Positions 9,591 to 17,867 of a stretch of 64,000 bases of DNA are shown here, piece by piece. This DNA is from Rhizobium tropici CIAT 899 (GTDB lineage: Bacteria; Pseudomonadota; Alphaproteobacteria; Rhizobiales; Rhizobiaceae), in assembly GCF_000330885.1 (NCBI RefSeq), contig NC_020059.1:733001-797000 (forward strand). Reading direction: 5' to 3'. Made by a program: the position numbers and the translations under genes. The notes below the pieces were generated by a model. It was not told where the DNA came from and made no database searches. It worked only from the letters and a program-made list of their open reading frames with translations. The first letter of the stretch is position 1, and each line of letters starts with the position of its first letter.

Positions 9591-10994
9591 ATGACCGATC
9601 TCGCAAAAAATGCAGCCGAGCGATCAAGCGCGGCTGATCGGGACATCGTTCCCCTCCATGAGGCCATCAAGGTCTGGACCCGCGTTGCCGCCCTGAGTTT
9701 CGGCGGACCGGCTGGGCAGATCGCCGTCATGCACCGCATCGTCGTCGACGAGAAGAAATGGGTGGGAGAGCACAGGTTCCTTCATGCCCTGAACTACTGC
9801 ATGTTGCTGCCGGGTCCGGAAGCGCATCAGCTTGCAATCTATATCGGCTGGCTGCTGAACAGGACCCTGGGTGGGATGATCGCCGGCATTCTGTTCGTCC
9901 TGCCCGGCTTCCTGGCAATTCTCGCGCTCAGTTATGTCTACGTCCTGTTCGGGAACCTGACCTTTATCGAAGGGATGTTCTTCGGGCTCAAATGCGCCGT
10001 GCTGGCGGTCGTCGTCCAGGCGGTCTTTCGCATCGGGAGCCGAGCCCTCAAGAGCAGGACTATGGTTGCTTTGGCCGCCGCTGCCTTCGTGGCAATCTTC
10101 TTCCTGCATGTTCCGTTCCCCATCATCATCGTTGGAGCGGGGATTATCGGTTACCTGGCCTCTCGGGCAGGGGGCGCCGCCTTCAAGATGGGCGGCGGGC
10201 ACAAGTCGGGCTCCGGGACAATTCTGGAAGACAAGGACTCTGTTCTTGGCGAGGAGATCCCTTTGCACGCTCGACCAAACCTCGCCTGGTCTTTGAAGAC
10301 CTCGGGTGCGTTGGCGGCCGCATGGCTCATTCCGGTTGCGGCCCTGCTGATGACGCTCGGCCCCGACAACGTCTTTTCCAAAATCGCGATATTCTTCAGC
10401 GAGATGGCAATCGTGACCTTTGGGGGCGCCTATGCCGTGCTGGCGTATGTCGCACAGGAGGCCGTGCAGCAATTAGGCTGGCTGCGGCCGGGCGAGATGC
10501 TGGACGGTCTGGGAATGGCGGAAACGACCCCCGGACCGCTGATCATGGTCACGCAGTTCGTTGGTTTCCTGGCAGGCTATCGCAATTCCGGCACGCTCAG
10601 CCCTCTTGCGGCGGCGACTTTCGCTGCCATGCTGACAACATGGGTCACCTTCCTGCCGAGCTTCCTTTGGATTTTTGCAGGTGCGCCGTTCATCGAGAAG
10701 ATGCGCGGCAATGTCGCACTGACCGGCGCCATGTCTGCGATAACGGCAGCTGTCGTGGGCGTCATCCTGAACCTTGCTATTTGGTTCGGGCTCCATGTGC
10801 TGTTCCGCGAGACCGCGAGTTTCACCTATGGCTCCTGGACGATAGATGTGCCCGTCCTGATCTCGCTTTCATTGCCCTCGCTCATACTGACCCTGTTGGC
10901 CGCGATGGCCATCTTTCGCCTGAAGATGTCGGTGATAACGACTTTATTGGCATCCGCCGCCTTGGGCGTTGGCTGGACTGTCTTCGTTTCCTGA
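9591..10994 (+). CDS. chrA: Chromate efflux transporter ChrA
   Basis: A 467-residue inner-membrane protein of the long-chain CHR family, built from two homologous halves. The first half shows FGGPAGQIAVMHR followed by LLPGPEAHQLAIYIGW; the second shows FGGAYAVLAYVAQ followed by TTPGPLIMVTQFVGF. These paired FGG and PGP motifs are the CHR signature. It would export chromate from the cytoplasm, driven by the membrane potential. It is translated directly after the ChrB-like gene. With its partner it makes a minimal chrBA resistance operon of the kind often acquired by transfer, though I see no mobility gene nearby. Confidence 0.93.
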   Translation: MTDLAKNAAERSSAADRDIVPLHEAIKVWTRVAALSFGGPAGQIAVMHRIVVDEKKWVGEHRFLHALNYCMLLPGPEAHQLAIYIGWLLNRTLGGMIAGILFVLPGFLAILALSYVYVLFGNLTFIEGMFFGLKCAVLAVVVQAVFRIGSRALKSRTMVALAAAAFVAIFFLHVPFPIIIVGAGIIGYLASRAGGAAFKMGGGHKSGSGTILEDKDSVLGEEIPLHARPNLAWSLKTSGALAAAWLIPVAALLMTLGPDNVFSKIAIFFSEMAIVTFGGAYAVLAYVAQEAVQQLGWLRPGEMLDGLGMAETTPGPLIMVTQFVGFLAGYRNSGTLSPLAAATFAAMLTTWVTFLPSFLWIFAGAPFIEKMRGNVALTGAMSAITAAVVGVILNLAIWFGLHVLFRETASFTYGSWTIDVPVLISLSLPSLILTLLAAMAIFRLKMSVITTLLASAALGVGWTVFVS

Positions 10995-11118
10995 CGGCAG
11001 AGACACTCACTGGGTCAGTGGCCCGGAAGGAGATTCGTGTCCTCCCGTGCATTTGCGGGGATCTCGTGACTGAGGCAGAATGCAGCCGTCAACAGGGAGC
11101 GAATGGAGTGGTGTACTC

Positions 11119-11520
11119 ATGCTGATCGGCTCGTGTCATTGCGGCAAGGCGGGCTGGATGCTCGAAGGCGATCCAGGCTCGATTACTGCCTGCAACTGTA
11201 CGCTCTGCCGGCGCTACGGCACGCTGTGGGCCTATGATTACGAAGGAGAGCGGGTCTCCGTCACGGGCCAGACTGCCTCCTATACCCGCGCCGGCAAGGA
11301 CAGGCCGTCTCTCGAAATACTATTCTGTCCGTCCTGCGCCTGCGTGGTGAGCTGGCGCGGCCTGAGGCTGCAAAAGGATGGCCGCCGGCGCATGGCGGTC
11401 AATGTTCGGCTGGCGCCGCCGGATCTCGTTGCCGACTTGCCGATCGATCACTTCGATGGGCTCGACACGTTTGAAGACCTTCCTTCAGACGGGCGATGCG
11501 TGCGCGACCTTTGGTTTTGA
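11119..11520 (+). CDS. GFA family (Mss4-fold) zinc protein
   Basis: A 133-residue cytoplasmic protein of the glutathione-dependent formaldehyde-activating (GFA) fold. Metal-binding cysteines are visible in CHCG near the N terminus, CNCTLCRR near residue 27 and CPSCACVV near residue 75. Members were named for glutathione/formaldehyde chemistry, but most have no proven substrate, and I assign none. The ATG at 11119 has GGAGTGG upstream; a longer reading from 11080 adds 13 residues without family support. It ends 18 bases from the convergent histidine-kinase gene. Confidence 0.82.
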   Translation: MLIGSCHCGKAGWMLEGDPGSITACNCTLCRRYGTLWAYDYEGERVSVTGQTASYTRAGKDRPSLEILFCPSCACVVSWRGLRLQKDGRRRMAVNVRLAPPDLVADLPIDHFDGLDTFEDLPSDGRCVRDLWF

Positions 11521-11538
11521 CGGCACGCCGAGATCATC

Positions 11539-14500
11539 TCAATTCGCCAATACCCGTGGCGAGGGGAAGGTGATCTCGACCAGCGTGCCCTCGTTAGGGG
11601 CCGAGTTGATCGAGAAAGTGGCGCGGTTGGCGTCGACCATCGCCTTGGTCAGAGGCAGTCCCAGGCCCGTGCCATCGCCGCGCTTGCGGGAATTGGTGGA
11701 CACCTGCCGGAAGGGCTTCATCGCCTGCTCCAGCTCCGAGCGCGTCATGCCGACGCCGGTGTCGCGGATGCGCAGGACGACGCTGCCATTGCCCTCATAC
11801 GCAGTCGATACGACGATCTGGCCGCCCGATGGCGTGAAGCGGATGGCATTCGAAAGGATGTTCAGCGCGATCTGCTTGATCGAGCGCAGATCGGCGACGA
11901 CATTCGGCACGGCTTGGGACAGAGCGGTGCGGATGATGACACGCTGGCTGTTGGCCTGCGGCTGCACAAGCGACACCGCTTCGGTAATCGCTTCGTTCAG
12001 GCCGACCGAAGCGAAATCCAGATCCATCTCGCCGGCTTCGATCTTCGAGATATCGAGAAGGTCGTTCACGATGTCGAGCACATGGCGGCCGGAGCGGCCG
12101 ATATCGGTGGCATATTCGACATAGCGCGAATGGCCGATCGGCCCGAAGCGCTCGCCGGCCATCATGTCGGAAAAGCCGATGATGGCGTTGAGCGGCGTGC
12201 GGATTTCATGGCTCACTCGGGCAAGGAAATCCGTCTTGTGGGCATTGGCGGTTTCGGCGGCGCGCTTGGCGTTGCGCAGCTCCTCTTCGGTCCGCTTCCA
12301 TTGCGTGATGTCGCGGATGACGGCGCAGTAGCCGTTCGAGGAGTTGAGGCGCCCCATGGTCATGAACAGTGGCACGAAGCCGCCGGAAGCCTCGCGGCCG
12401 ATCACTTCGCGGCCATCGTTGAGCACGCTGGCGACGCCATGGCCGGACAATCCGCCGAGATAATCGAGCACCGCCTTCTGGCTTTCATGCGCAAACAGCA
12501 TGACGAAGGGCTTGCCGCGGGTTTCCTGGTCGTCATAGTTGAAGAGGGCGCTTGCCGAGCGGTTCATCGAGCGGATCTCGCCGTCCTGTCCGATGATGAT
12601 CACGCCGTCGGTTGCCGTTTCCAGCGTCGAGCGCAGCTCCTCGATCTCCACCTGCAACTTGGCGACCTTTTCGAGGATGCGCTCGGGGCGGGCTTCTTCA
12701 GGAATTGGCTGCGGCGGCGGTGCCGGCGGCTCGCTTTTTTCCACCGGCATCAGCGCCAGCATCAGGGCTGTGCCGTCTTCCCACCGGATCGACTGCAGCC
12801 GGGCCGTCACCGGCACAAGCGCATCGTCGGCGCGCACGACCATCATCGTGCCGGGCTGCTCGGTCTTGCCCTCCAGGTCGTTGCGCTGCAGCAGCGCATC
12901 CAACCCGCCGACCTGTTCGAGTTCATCGAGGCTGTCATAGCCGGTCAGCCGCAGAAACTCCGGATTGCCGTGGATCAGGCGGTCACCGGCGTGGATGAGG
13001 ATCGCGAGCGGCAGCTGGTCGACGATGTCGGAAGACAGGCCCGTGCGCATCTTCACGCGTGACGGAATGGCGTTGTTCAGGACATCGAGGGGGTCGAAAT
13101 CCTCCTCCGGCTCGGCTGATGCCGGCGCAACTTCGGTGGTAGCCTCGTCAGCCGTTTTCAGGCTGTCATCATCCGCCGCCTCAATGAACGTCACGACCGG
13201 CGGCGATGCTCTTTCTTCTACACCCGGTATAGCCGGCTGCTGGTCGTCGACCTGGCCATTTTCATCGCTCGTTTCGGAGGTCTCGGAAAGGATCTCGTCT
13301 GCCGCATTCGGTTGCGGCGGGGTGTCGGCACCGTCCTCATGCCGTTCGTTACCGGGTTGCTCCCCAGACGGTTCCGCGTGTTTGCCCAAAGGTTCAAGCT
13401 GTCGGGCTATTTCGCGGAAGGCTGCCTGTTCGCTGAGTGAAAGGCCGGTCTGCGTCAATGTCCGGCGCTCATGCAGGCGAACGACCTTGTCCGACTCGCG
13501 GCGGTTCGGCGTCTCGGAAATTCGCAGGGCGGGCGGTTCGTAAGTGGGAGCCGGCTCGGTGTCTGCGCTATCCTGAGCGGAGCTCGCTAGTTCTTCTGTC
13601 GCCGGAGAGGTTTCAACTTCGGGGGCGAGGTGCTCGTTCGATACTGCCACTGCTTCCGGGGGCATTTCGGCATCGGTCGCGGCACCGTCAGCCGCCTGCG
13701 TGCCGAGAGCCATGCCGCGCTTCATCGGATCTTCGATGGCATCCGCCAGGCGGACGACGCCAAAGCCCCTGAAGCCATCGAATTCGCGGCTGCGTGTATA
13801 GGTCGGTAGGGCGGCAAGGTCGACCGGCACGGTCAGGCTCGTCCCTTCCACCGGCCAGTAGATCGTGCGGCCGGACCATGTGTCGCGCCGCGCCAGTAGT
13901 TCCGCGATCTTGCCATCCGGATCGAGATTGAAACGGCGGGCGACATCGGTAAAGGCCGTGCCGGCAATCTGGGCGGCATGCGGCCCCACCGCATCGGCAA
14001 ATTCGCGCGAAACCTCGCTGAAATGGCCGGCGGCATCGATCTTCCAGACGAAACGGGTGGCGCGTCCGTTGCGCTTGAAATTGAAACCTTGTGCGGGCGT
14101 ATTTTCGGCATCGGCATCGGCATCGGCATCGGCATCCGGCGAAGACGGCTCTTCAGCTGCCGTCGCCTCTGCGGCAGCATTATCTCCGCTGTCCTTCACG
14201 GTTTCCGGTTGATGCTCATCGGCGTGAGCTTCGGTTTCGGCCACTGCGTCGATCGCGATATCCTCATCGGCAGCCGCTTCCGTTCCGGCTTCGCTCGAGC
14301 TTCCGGCGGCCGGGGCCGCCTCCTGTTGCTCGTCCTCGCGATATTCCGGTGTCTCGTCCAGTTCCTCGATATCAGCCACCGCATCGATGACGTCGCCGAA
14401 GGGTGCGGCGGGCGCGAGCTTCGGCTCCTCATCCGGTGCTGCTGCCTCGAGCTCCTTGCGGGTTTCCTCCGCTTGCGGCTCGATGGCTGCAACGGGGCGG

Positions 14501-15204
14501 GCTTCGTCGGCAAGGCTTTCCGTCGGGTCGAGATGGCCAAGCACCGTTTCGACGACGAACAGCAGGTGTAGGGCCGGGATTTCGGAGAGCTTGCCGATGG
14601 CGGCGGGCAGATAACCACGCCCGGTCGGGATCGGTCGCTTGATCAGCCGATCCGGCTGTGCGCCGGCCATGGTCGTCATCATCCGCGCGGTCTGCGGCGT
14701 TACGCCAAGCGTCCTGAAACCGGCTGAGGCGGTAACGATTTCGCCATCGCGGCCGATGACGGCCATATGGGTATCGGGATCGTCGAACCCATCGATCATG
14801 CGCTTGGCGCATTCGGCTAATGTGAGCGGCTTTGAGGAGACCGGAGAGGAGAACAGCACCGCTTCTTCGCCGGCCTGGATGCGGATGAGTTCGACGGCCG
14901 CATTGACGACGGCCCGCTGGAAGCCCGAAGCCATGCGGATCAGAAATGTGCGCTGGTCGCCAACCGCGCCGAGGCCACGCGCCGTCGCCTCGATCTGGCG
15001 AAACGAGATGTCGCCGGACTTCGGTCCCTGCTCGATGAAATCGTAAATGATATTATAGCCGAAAAGGTTGGCGCCGGCGGCGTTTGCCCATAGCACGCGA
15101 TCCATGCCGGTCGAGAACATGACCATGGCTTCACCGCGCGCGAAACGCTCCCGAACGCGGGGATGCACGGCAATGTCAATGAACGGATATTGAATTGCGG
15201 GCAT
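11539..15204 (-). CDS. PdhS-family PAS sensor histidine kinase
   Basis: A 1221-residue kinase with no obvious membrane segment, so probably cytoplasmic. PAS-like regions occur at the N terminus (VLWANAAGANLFGY), in the middle (FVWKIDAAGHFSEVSREFADAVG), near residue 730 and just before the kinase core (GVIIIGQDGEIRSMNRSASALFNY). The phospho-acceptor is His at about residue 999 in FLARVSHEIRTPLNAIIGFSD. The ATPase boxes are NILSNAIRFTP, DTGVGM and GTGLGLPL. The H-box neighbourhood matches the PleC/DivJ-homologue (PdhS) kinases that act on DivK in alphaproteobacterial cell-cycle control. Long acidic Ala/Glu/Asp-rich linkers occupy about residues 230-380 and 500-700. The assignment to a named PdhS paralogue is uncertain. 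Confidence 0.85.
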   Translation of the reverse strand: MPAIQYPFIDIAVHPRVRERFARGEAMVMFSTGMDRVLWANAAGANLFGYNIIYDFIEQGPKSGDISFRQIEATARGLGAVGDQRTFLIRMASGFQRAVVNAAVELIRIQAGEEAVLFSSPVSSKPLTLAECAKRMIDGFDDPDTHMAVIGRDGEIVTASAGFRTLGVTPQTARMMTTMAGAQPDRLIKRPIPTGRGYLPAAIGKLSEIPALHLLFVVETVLGHLDPTESLADEARPVAAIEPQAEETRKELEAAAPDEEPKLAPAAPFGDVIDAVADIEELDETPEYREDEQQEAAPAAGSSSEAGTEAAADEDIAIDAVAETEAHADEHQPETVKDSGDNAAAEATAAEEPSSPDADADADADAENTPAQGFNFKRNGRATRFVWKIDAAGHFSEVSREFADAVGPHAAQIAGTAFTDVARRFNLDPDGKIAELLARRDTWSGRTIYWPVEGTSLTVPVDLAALPTYTRSREFDGFRGFGVVRLADAIEDPMKRGMALGTQAADGAATDAEMPPEAVAVSNEHLAPEVETSPATEELASSAQDSADTEPAPTYEPPALRISETPNRRESDKVVRLHERRTLTQTGLSLSEQAAFREIARQLEPLGKHAEPSGEQPGNERHEDGADTPPQPNAADEILSETSETSDENGQVDDQQPAIPGVEERASPPVVTFIEAADDDSLKTADEATTEVAPASAEPEEDFDPLDVLNNAIPSRVKMRTGLSSDIVDQLPLAILIHAGDRLIHGNPEFLRLTGYDSLDELEQVGGLDALLQRNDLEGKTEQPGTMMVVRADDALVPVTARLQSIRWEDGTALMLALMPVEKSEPPAPPPQPIPEEARPERILEKVAKLQVEIEELRSTLETATDGVIIIGQDGEIRSMNRSASALFNYDDQETRGKPFVMLFAHESQKAVLDYLGGLSGHGVASVLNDGREVIGREASGGFVPLFMTMGRLNSSNGYCAVIRDITQWKRTEEELRNAKRAAETANAHKTDFLARVSHEIRTPLNAIIGFSDMMAGERFGPIGHSRYVEYATDIGRSGRHVLDIVNDLLDISKIEAGEMDLDFASVGLNEAITEAVSLVQPQANSQRVIIRTALSQAVPNVVADLRSIKQIALNILSNAIRFTPSGGQIVVSTAYEGNGSVVLRIRDTGVGMTRSELEQAMKPFRQVSTNSRKRGDGTGLGLPLTKAMVDANRATFSINSAPNEGTLVEITFPSPRVLAN
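14107..14136. repeat. Hexanucleotide tandem repeat (5 x GGCATC) inside the kinase gene
   Basis: Five perfect copies encode five Asp-Ala pairs at about kinase residues 357-366, inside the acidic linker. A change in copy number would keep the frame and only alter linker length. Confidence 0.9.
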
Positions 15205-15390
15205 TTTCCAACCTGTTTTGCGGGCGTAACCGCCTCTCGTGATTTAACGGTTTATTAATAACGGCACCCCGCTTTTCGGTCCAGCGAACGGTCCATTTTT
15301 CGGCCGGAAAGGTTAACGCCTTGTGCGGCGCACAATTATGTTGCATTGCACAATAATTTATATTATATACTCCTCACACAGGTTCACGGC

Positions 15391-15413
15391 GGGCCTCTCA
15401 GGAAGGCCCTTTT
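15391..15413 (+). promoter_or_regulatory. Terminator-like hairpin just before the phasin ribosome site
   Basis: GGGCCT and AGGCCC pair around a 7-base loop and are followed by TTTT, then by AGGAGC, the phasin ribosome site. A stem-loop this close could attenuate transcription or control translation. The AT-rich stretch at 15345-15370 upstream is the likely promoter. Confidence 0.4.
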
Positions 15414-15425
15414 AGGAGCATAATC

Positions 15426-15872
15426 ATGGCTACTGTAAAGAAAGACGACGTTTTTTCAACGGCGGCATTCGACCCGTCCAAGTTCTCCGAATCCTTCCGC
15501 GACTTCGCGGAAAAGGGCGCTGCCCAGTCCAAGGAAGCCTTTGCAAAGCTGAAGGCCGCCACCGAAGAGGCAGGCAAGACGGTTGAAGCAACCGTTCAGA
15601 CTGCACAGGCTGGTTCCGTAGAAATCGGCCTCAAGGCTATCGACGTTCTGCGCACCAATGCTGAAAGCTCGCTGGCTCACATGGAAGCCCTGCTTCGCGT
15701 CAAGTCAGCGGCGGAACTCTTCGAACTTCAGACCGCTTTCATCCGCAAGCAGGCCGAAGTTACCGTCGAGCAGGCCAAATCCATTCAGGACACCACCAAG
15801 AAGGTTGCTGAAAAGCTGGCAAAGCCCGCCAAGGACGCCGCTGAAAAGGCAATGGCCTCCTTCAAGGCCTGA
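15426..15872 (+). CDS. Phasin family protein
   Basis: A 148-residue, strongly helical, Ala/Lys/Glu-rich protein without membrane segment or signal peptide. The central part (IGLKAIDVLRTNAESSLAHMEAL, then AAELFELQTAFIRKQAEV) carries the phasin pattern, with amphipathic helices that coat polyhydroxybutyrate granules. The C terminus is a lysine/alanine repeat region (AEKLAKPAKDAAEKAM), like the DNA- or granule-binding tails of some phasins. The start follows TTTTAGGAGC and the gene ends at a strong terminator, so it is a single-gene unit. The acetoacetyl-CoA synthetase gene at 3 kb belongs to the same storage-polymer metabolism. Confidence 0.9.
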   Translation: MATVKKDDVFSTAAFDPSKFSESFRDFAEKGAAQSKEAFAKLKAATEEAGKTVEATVQTAQAGSVEIGLKAIDVLRTNAESSLAHMEALLRVKSAAELFELQTAFIRKQAEVTVEQAKSIQDTTKKVAEKLAKPAKDAAEKAMASFKA

Positions 15873-15903
15873 TTATTTCCGGCAAGCCTCCCAAGGCACG
15901 AAT

Positions 15904-15940
15904 GTCCCGTTCCCAGGTGAAAGCCTGGGGCGGGACTTTT
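15904..15940 (+). terminator. Rho-independent terminator after the phasin gene
   Basis: GTCCCG..CCCAGG pairs with CCTGGG.CGGGAC around a TGAAAG loop, followed by TTTT. It lies 31 bases after the stop codon. Confidence 0.8.
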
Positions 15941-16027
15941 CATTTGCAGCAGAAGCCGGCCTGGCCGGTATCTGGCCGCGCATCATCATTTGGATATCTG
16001 CAAAGCTTTTTCATATTGCGGGGAGAT

Positions 16028-16053
16028 AGGACTTGAAATAATTTCAAAGTCCT
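16028..16053 (+). promoter_or_regulatory. Inverted repeat upstream of tRNA-His
   Basis: AGGACTT and AAGTCCT flank GAAAT and ATTTC, making a nearly perfect 12-bp dyad 37 bases before the tRNA. It may be a leader hairpin of the tRNA transcript or part of its promoter; there is no T tract. Confidence 0.3.
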
Positions 16054-16089
16054 CGTATGTCACCCCCGTTCGCGGCGACGCGAGCAAGT

Positions 16090-16166
16090 GCGGTTGTAGC
16101 TCAGTTGGTTAGAGCGCAGGTTTGTGGCACCTGAGGTCGGAGGTTCGAGACCCCCCAACCGTACCA
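16090..16166 (+). tRNA. tRNA-His (GTG anticodon)
   Basis: A 77-nt cloverleaf. The acceptor stem is GCGGTTG with CAACCGT, the D-arm begins TAGCTCAGTTGG, the anticodon stem is CAGGT/ACCTG around the loop TTGTGGC with anticodon GTG, and the T-arm contains GGTTCGAGACC. CCA is encoded at 16164-16166. The base before G1 is T, so no G-1 is encoded. Position 1-72 is G-U and the discriminator is A73. This is the form described for alphaproteobacterial tRNA-His, which differs from the usual G-1:C73 identity. Confidence 0.97.
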
Positions 16167-16218
16167 TTTTCTCCCCGGTTCGTTCGTAGAAGATGCCGAC
16201 GCCTTTGGCCTTGCTGGC

Positions 16219-16365
16219 CTACTTCTTGTCTTCAGGCTTCTTCGAAACGTGGCCGGGCGATATCGGATCGCTTGCCGGAAAAGTCTCTTCCAGCGCTTCC
16301 TCCAGATAATCGTCCTGTTCCTTGTGTTCTTTCTCGTCCAGTTTCTGCTGCTTTTTGTCGCTCAT
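16219..16365 (-). CDS. Small conserved acidic/basic protein (48 aa)
   Basis: A 48-residue, highly charged soluble protein. It opens with MSDKKQQKLDEKEHKEQDD and contains LEEALEETFPASDPISPGH, a TFPASDP motif that recurs in many short rhizobial and other alphaproteobacterial proteins of unknown function. The ATG at 16365 is preceded by AGGAG at a suitable distance, which favours it over a longer reading to 16428. It faces the tRNA-His gene tail to tail. I assign no role. Confidence 0.7.
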   Translation of the reverse strand: MSDKKQQKLDEKEHKEQDDYLEEALEETFPASDPISPGHVSKKPEDKK

Positions 16366-16548
16366 CGTTCTGGCTCCTGGTCTCTCCGCGAAAATACTAG
16401 GCTTCACCCGGCCTTTGTCCAGCAGCAAGGCATGAGGGTGGCGACCGCGCCTCTATCGCAAACGCTGCCCGCATGCCCAAATTAACTTGGAACCGTCGGC
16501 ATCGCTCATCGTTGTGTCCATATCGGCAAGCAGACGAAAGGAGCGGGC

Positions 16549-16755
16549 ATGTCTGTACCGAACGAGCCTATTCCCGATACGCCTCCGATGCCGGAGCCAG
16601 GCTGGGCGCCGAAGCCGCCGATTGGAGAGCCGGAGCCGGACAGGTTGCCGGATGAAGCTCCCGTGCCCAACCCCGACGAGAACGAGGAGCCGCCGAAGCA
16701 TGCGGAGGCTCAACCGCCGCATGCGCCATCATGGTGGTGCAGCTTGATGCCGTGA
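16549..16755 (+). CDS. Small proline-rich protein (68 aa)
   Basis: A 68-residue protein in which roughly one residue in three is proline, with glutamate and aspartate as the other frequent residues (for example PIPDTPPMPEPGW and PVPNPDENEEPP). It has no signal peptide or membrane segment and must be disordered. A clear AAGGAG lies six bases before the ATG, which is the main reason for calling it. The ending SWWCSLMP looks unrelated to the rest, so the last residues may come from a recent frame change. The function is unknown. Confidence 0.6.
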   Translation: MSVPNEPIPDTPPMPEPGWAPKPPIGEPEPDRLPDEAPVPNPDENEEPPKHAEAQPPHAPSWWCSLMP

Positions 16756-16795
16756 CCATTGCCTCCGAGCCGGAGGTGCATCGATCAGCATGATT

Positions 16796-17677
16796 TCACA
16801 GGAAGATCCGCCGCTCCTCGCTGACCAACTCCTGCAAAAAGTCCGCAACAGTGCGCACACGCACGAGATCGCGAGCGCTTTCATGATAGGTCGTCCAGTA
16901 GGCACGCTTGATGGAGATATCAGGCAGAATGCGAGTCAGCTCCGGAAACTGCCTTGCGATATAATCATGTAGAATGCCGACGCCTGCGCCGGAACGCACT
17001 GCTTCCGTCTGGCCGATGGCTGTGGAGATCTCGAAGGAGGCGTCCCAGCTGCGCATGATCTCGCCGGAAAAATTGAGCGATGCCGTAAAGATCAGGTCTT
17101 CGACATAGCCGACGCGCGGATGCAGCTTCAGCGCCTCGACGCTGTCGGGCAATCCTGCCTGCTCGAGATAGGCTTTCGAAGCATAGAGCCCGAGCGTGTA
17201 ATCCGTCAGTTTCGATGAGACCAAGCGTCCTTGCTCCGGCCGTTCCAGTGTGATGGCGATATCGGCCTCGCGCTGCGACAGCGAGAAGGAGCGGGGAACG
17301 GGCACGAGCTGAATGCGCAGCTCCGGATAGCGGGCGATCAGCCGCCCGAGCCGTGGCGCGAGGAAGGAGACCCCGAAGCCGTCGGGCGCGCCGATACGAA
17401 CCGTGCCTGTGATCGCGCTATCGAGGTGACCGACGCTTGCCTGCGCGCGCAGCATCTCCGTTTCCATGCGCTCTGCCGCGTGAAGGAAGATCTCTCCTTC
17501 CGCCGTCAGGTCGCAGCCATTGGTGCGGCGCACGAGCAGCCGCGTCTTCAGCCGTTCCTCCAGCGTCGTCACGCGGCGGGAGAGGGTGGCGTGGTTGACG
17601 CCCAGCCGTTTCGAGGCGGCCAGGATCTGGCCTGTGCGCGCCACAGCCAGAAACATGCGGACGTCATCCCAATCCAT
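16796..17677 (-). CDS. LysR-family transcriptional regulator
   Basis: A 293-residue LysR regulator. The N-terminal winged helix reads VRMFLAVARTGQILAASKRLGVNHATLSRRVTTLEERL (about residues 5-42), and the remainder is the effector-binding domain. The start at 17677 uses ATG with AAGGA about nine bases upstream; a GTG at 17683 is too close to that site. It is divergent from the methylmalonate-semialdehyde dehydrogenase gene across a 190-bp region rich in TTTTGCGC and TTTGCACAA motifs. It is therefore the probable regulator of that gene, as divergent LysR genes usually act on their neighbour. Confidence 0.9.
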   Translation of the reverse strand: MDWDDVRMFLAVARTGQILAASKRLGVNHATLSRRVTTLEERLKTRLLVRRTNGCDLTAEGEIFLHAAERMETEMLRAQASVGHLDSAITGTVRIGAPDGFGVSFLAPRLGRLIARYPELRIQLVPVPRSFSLSQREADIAITLERPEQGRLVSSKLTDYTLGLYASKAYLEQAGLPDSVEALKLHPRVGYVEDLIFTASLNFSGEIMRSWDASFEISTAIGQTEAVRSGAGVGILHDYIARQFPELTRILPDISIKRAYWTTYHESARDLVRVRTVADFLQELVSEERRIFL

Positions 17678-17689
17678 CAGCACACATCC

Positions 17690-17820
17690 TTTTGCGCGTT
17701 CAGCCTTTGGTCTCGCGCATGTCGTTATCGCAAAAACCGCTATACACTTTTGCGCGACATGCTTTCGGACTTTAATTTTTGCACAACGGTTGCTTATAAC
17801 AGCTCATTGATTTGTGCAAA
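17690..17820. promoter_or_regulatory. Candidate LysR operator region between lysR and mmsA
   Basis: TTTTGCGC occurs at 17690-17697 and 17748-17755, with a reverse-strand CGCAAAA near 17729. TTTGCACAA (17778-17786) and TTGTGCAAA (17812-17820) form a perfect 9-base inverted repeat with a 25-base spacer. Repeated sites between divergent genes are the normal layout for LysR control. Confidence 0.45.
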
Positions 17821-17867
17821 TTGAAGTGCCATCCTGTCAGCATCCAAGAAAACGAGGAGGCACATCC

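Noticed and set aside
9758..11125. 455-codon plus-strand frame overlapping chrA
   Set aside because: It is rich in Arg and Gly with no membrane segments. ChrA in the other frame has both CHR motifs.
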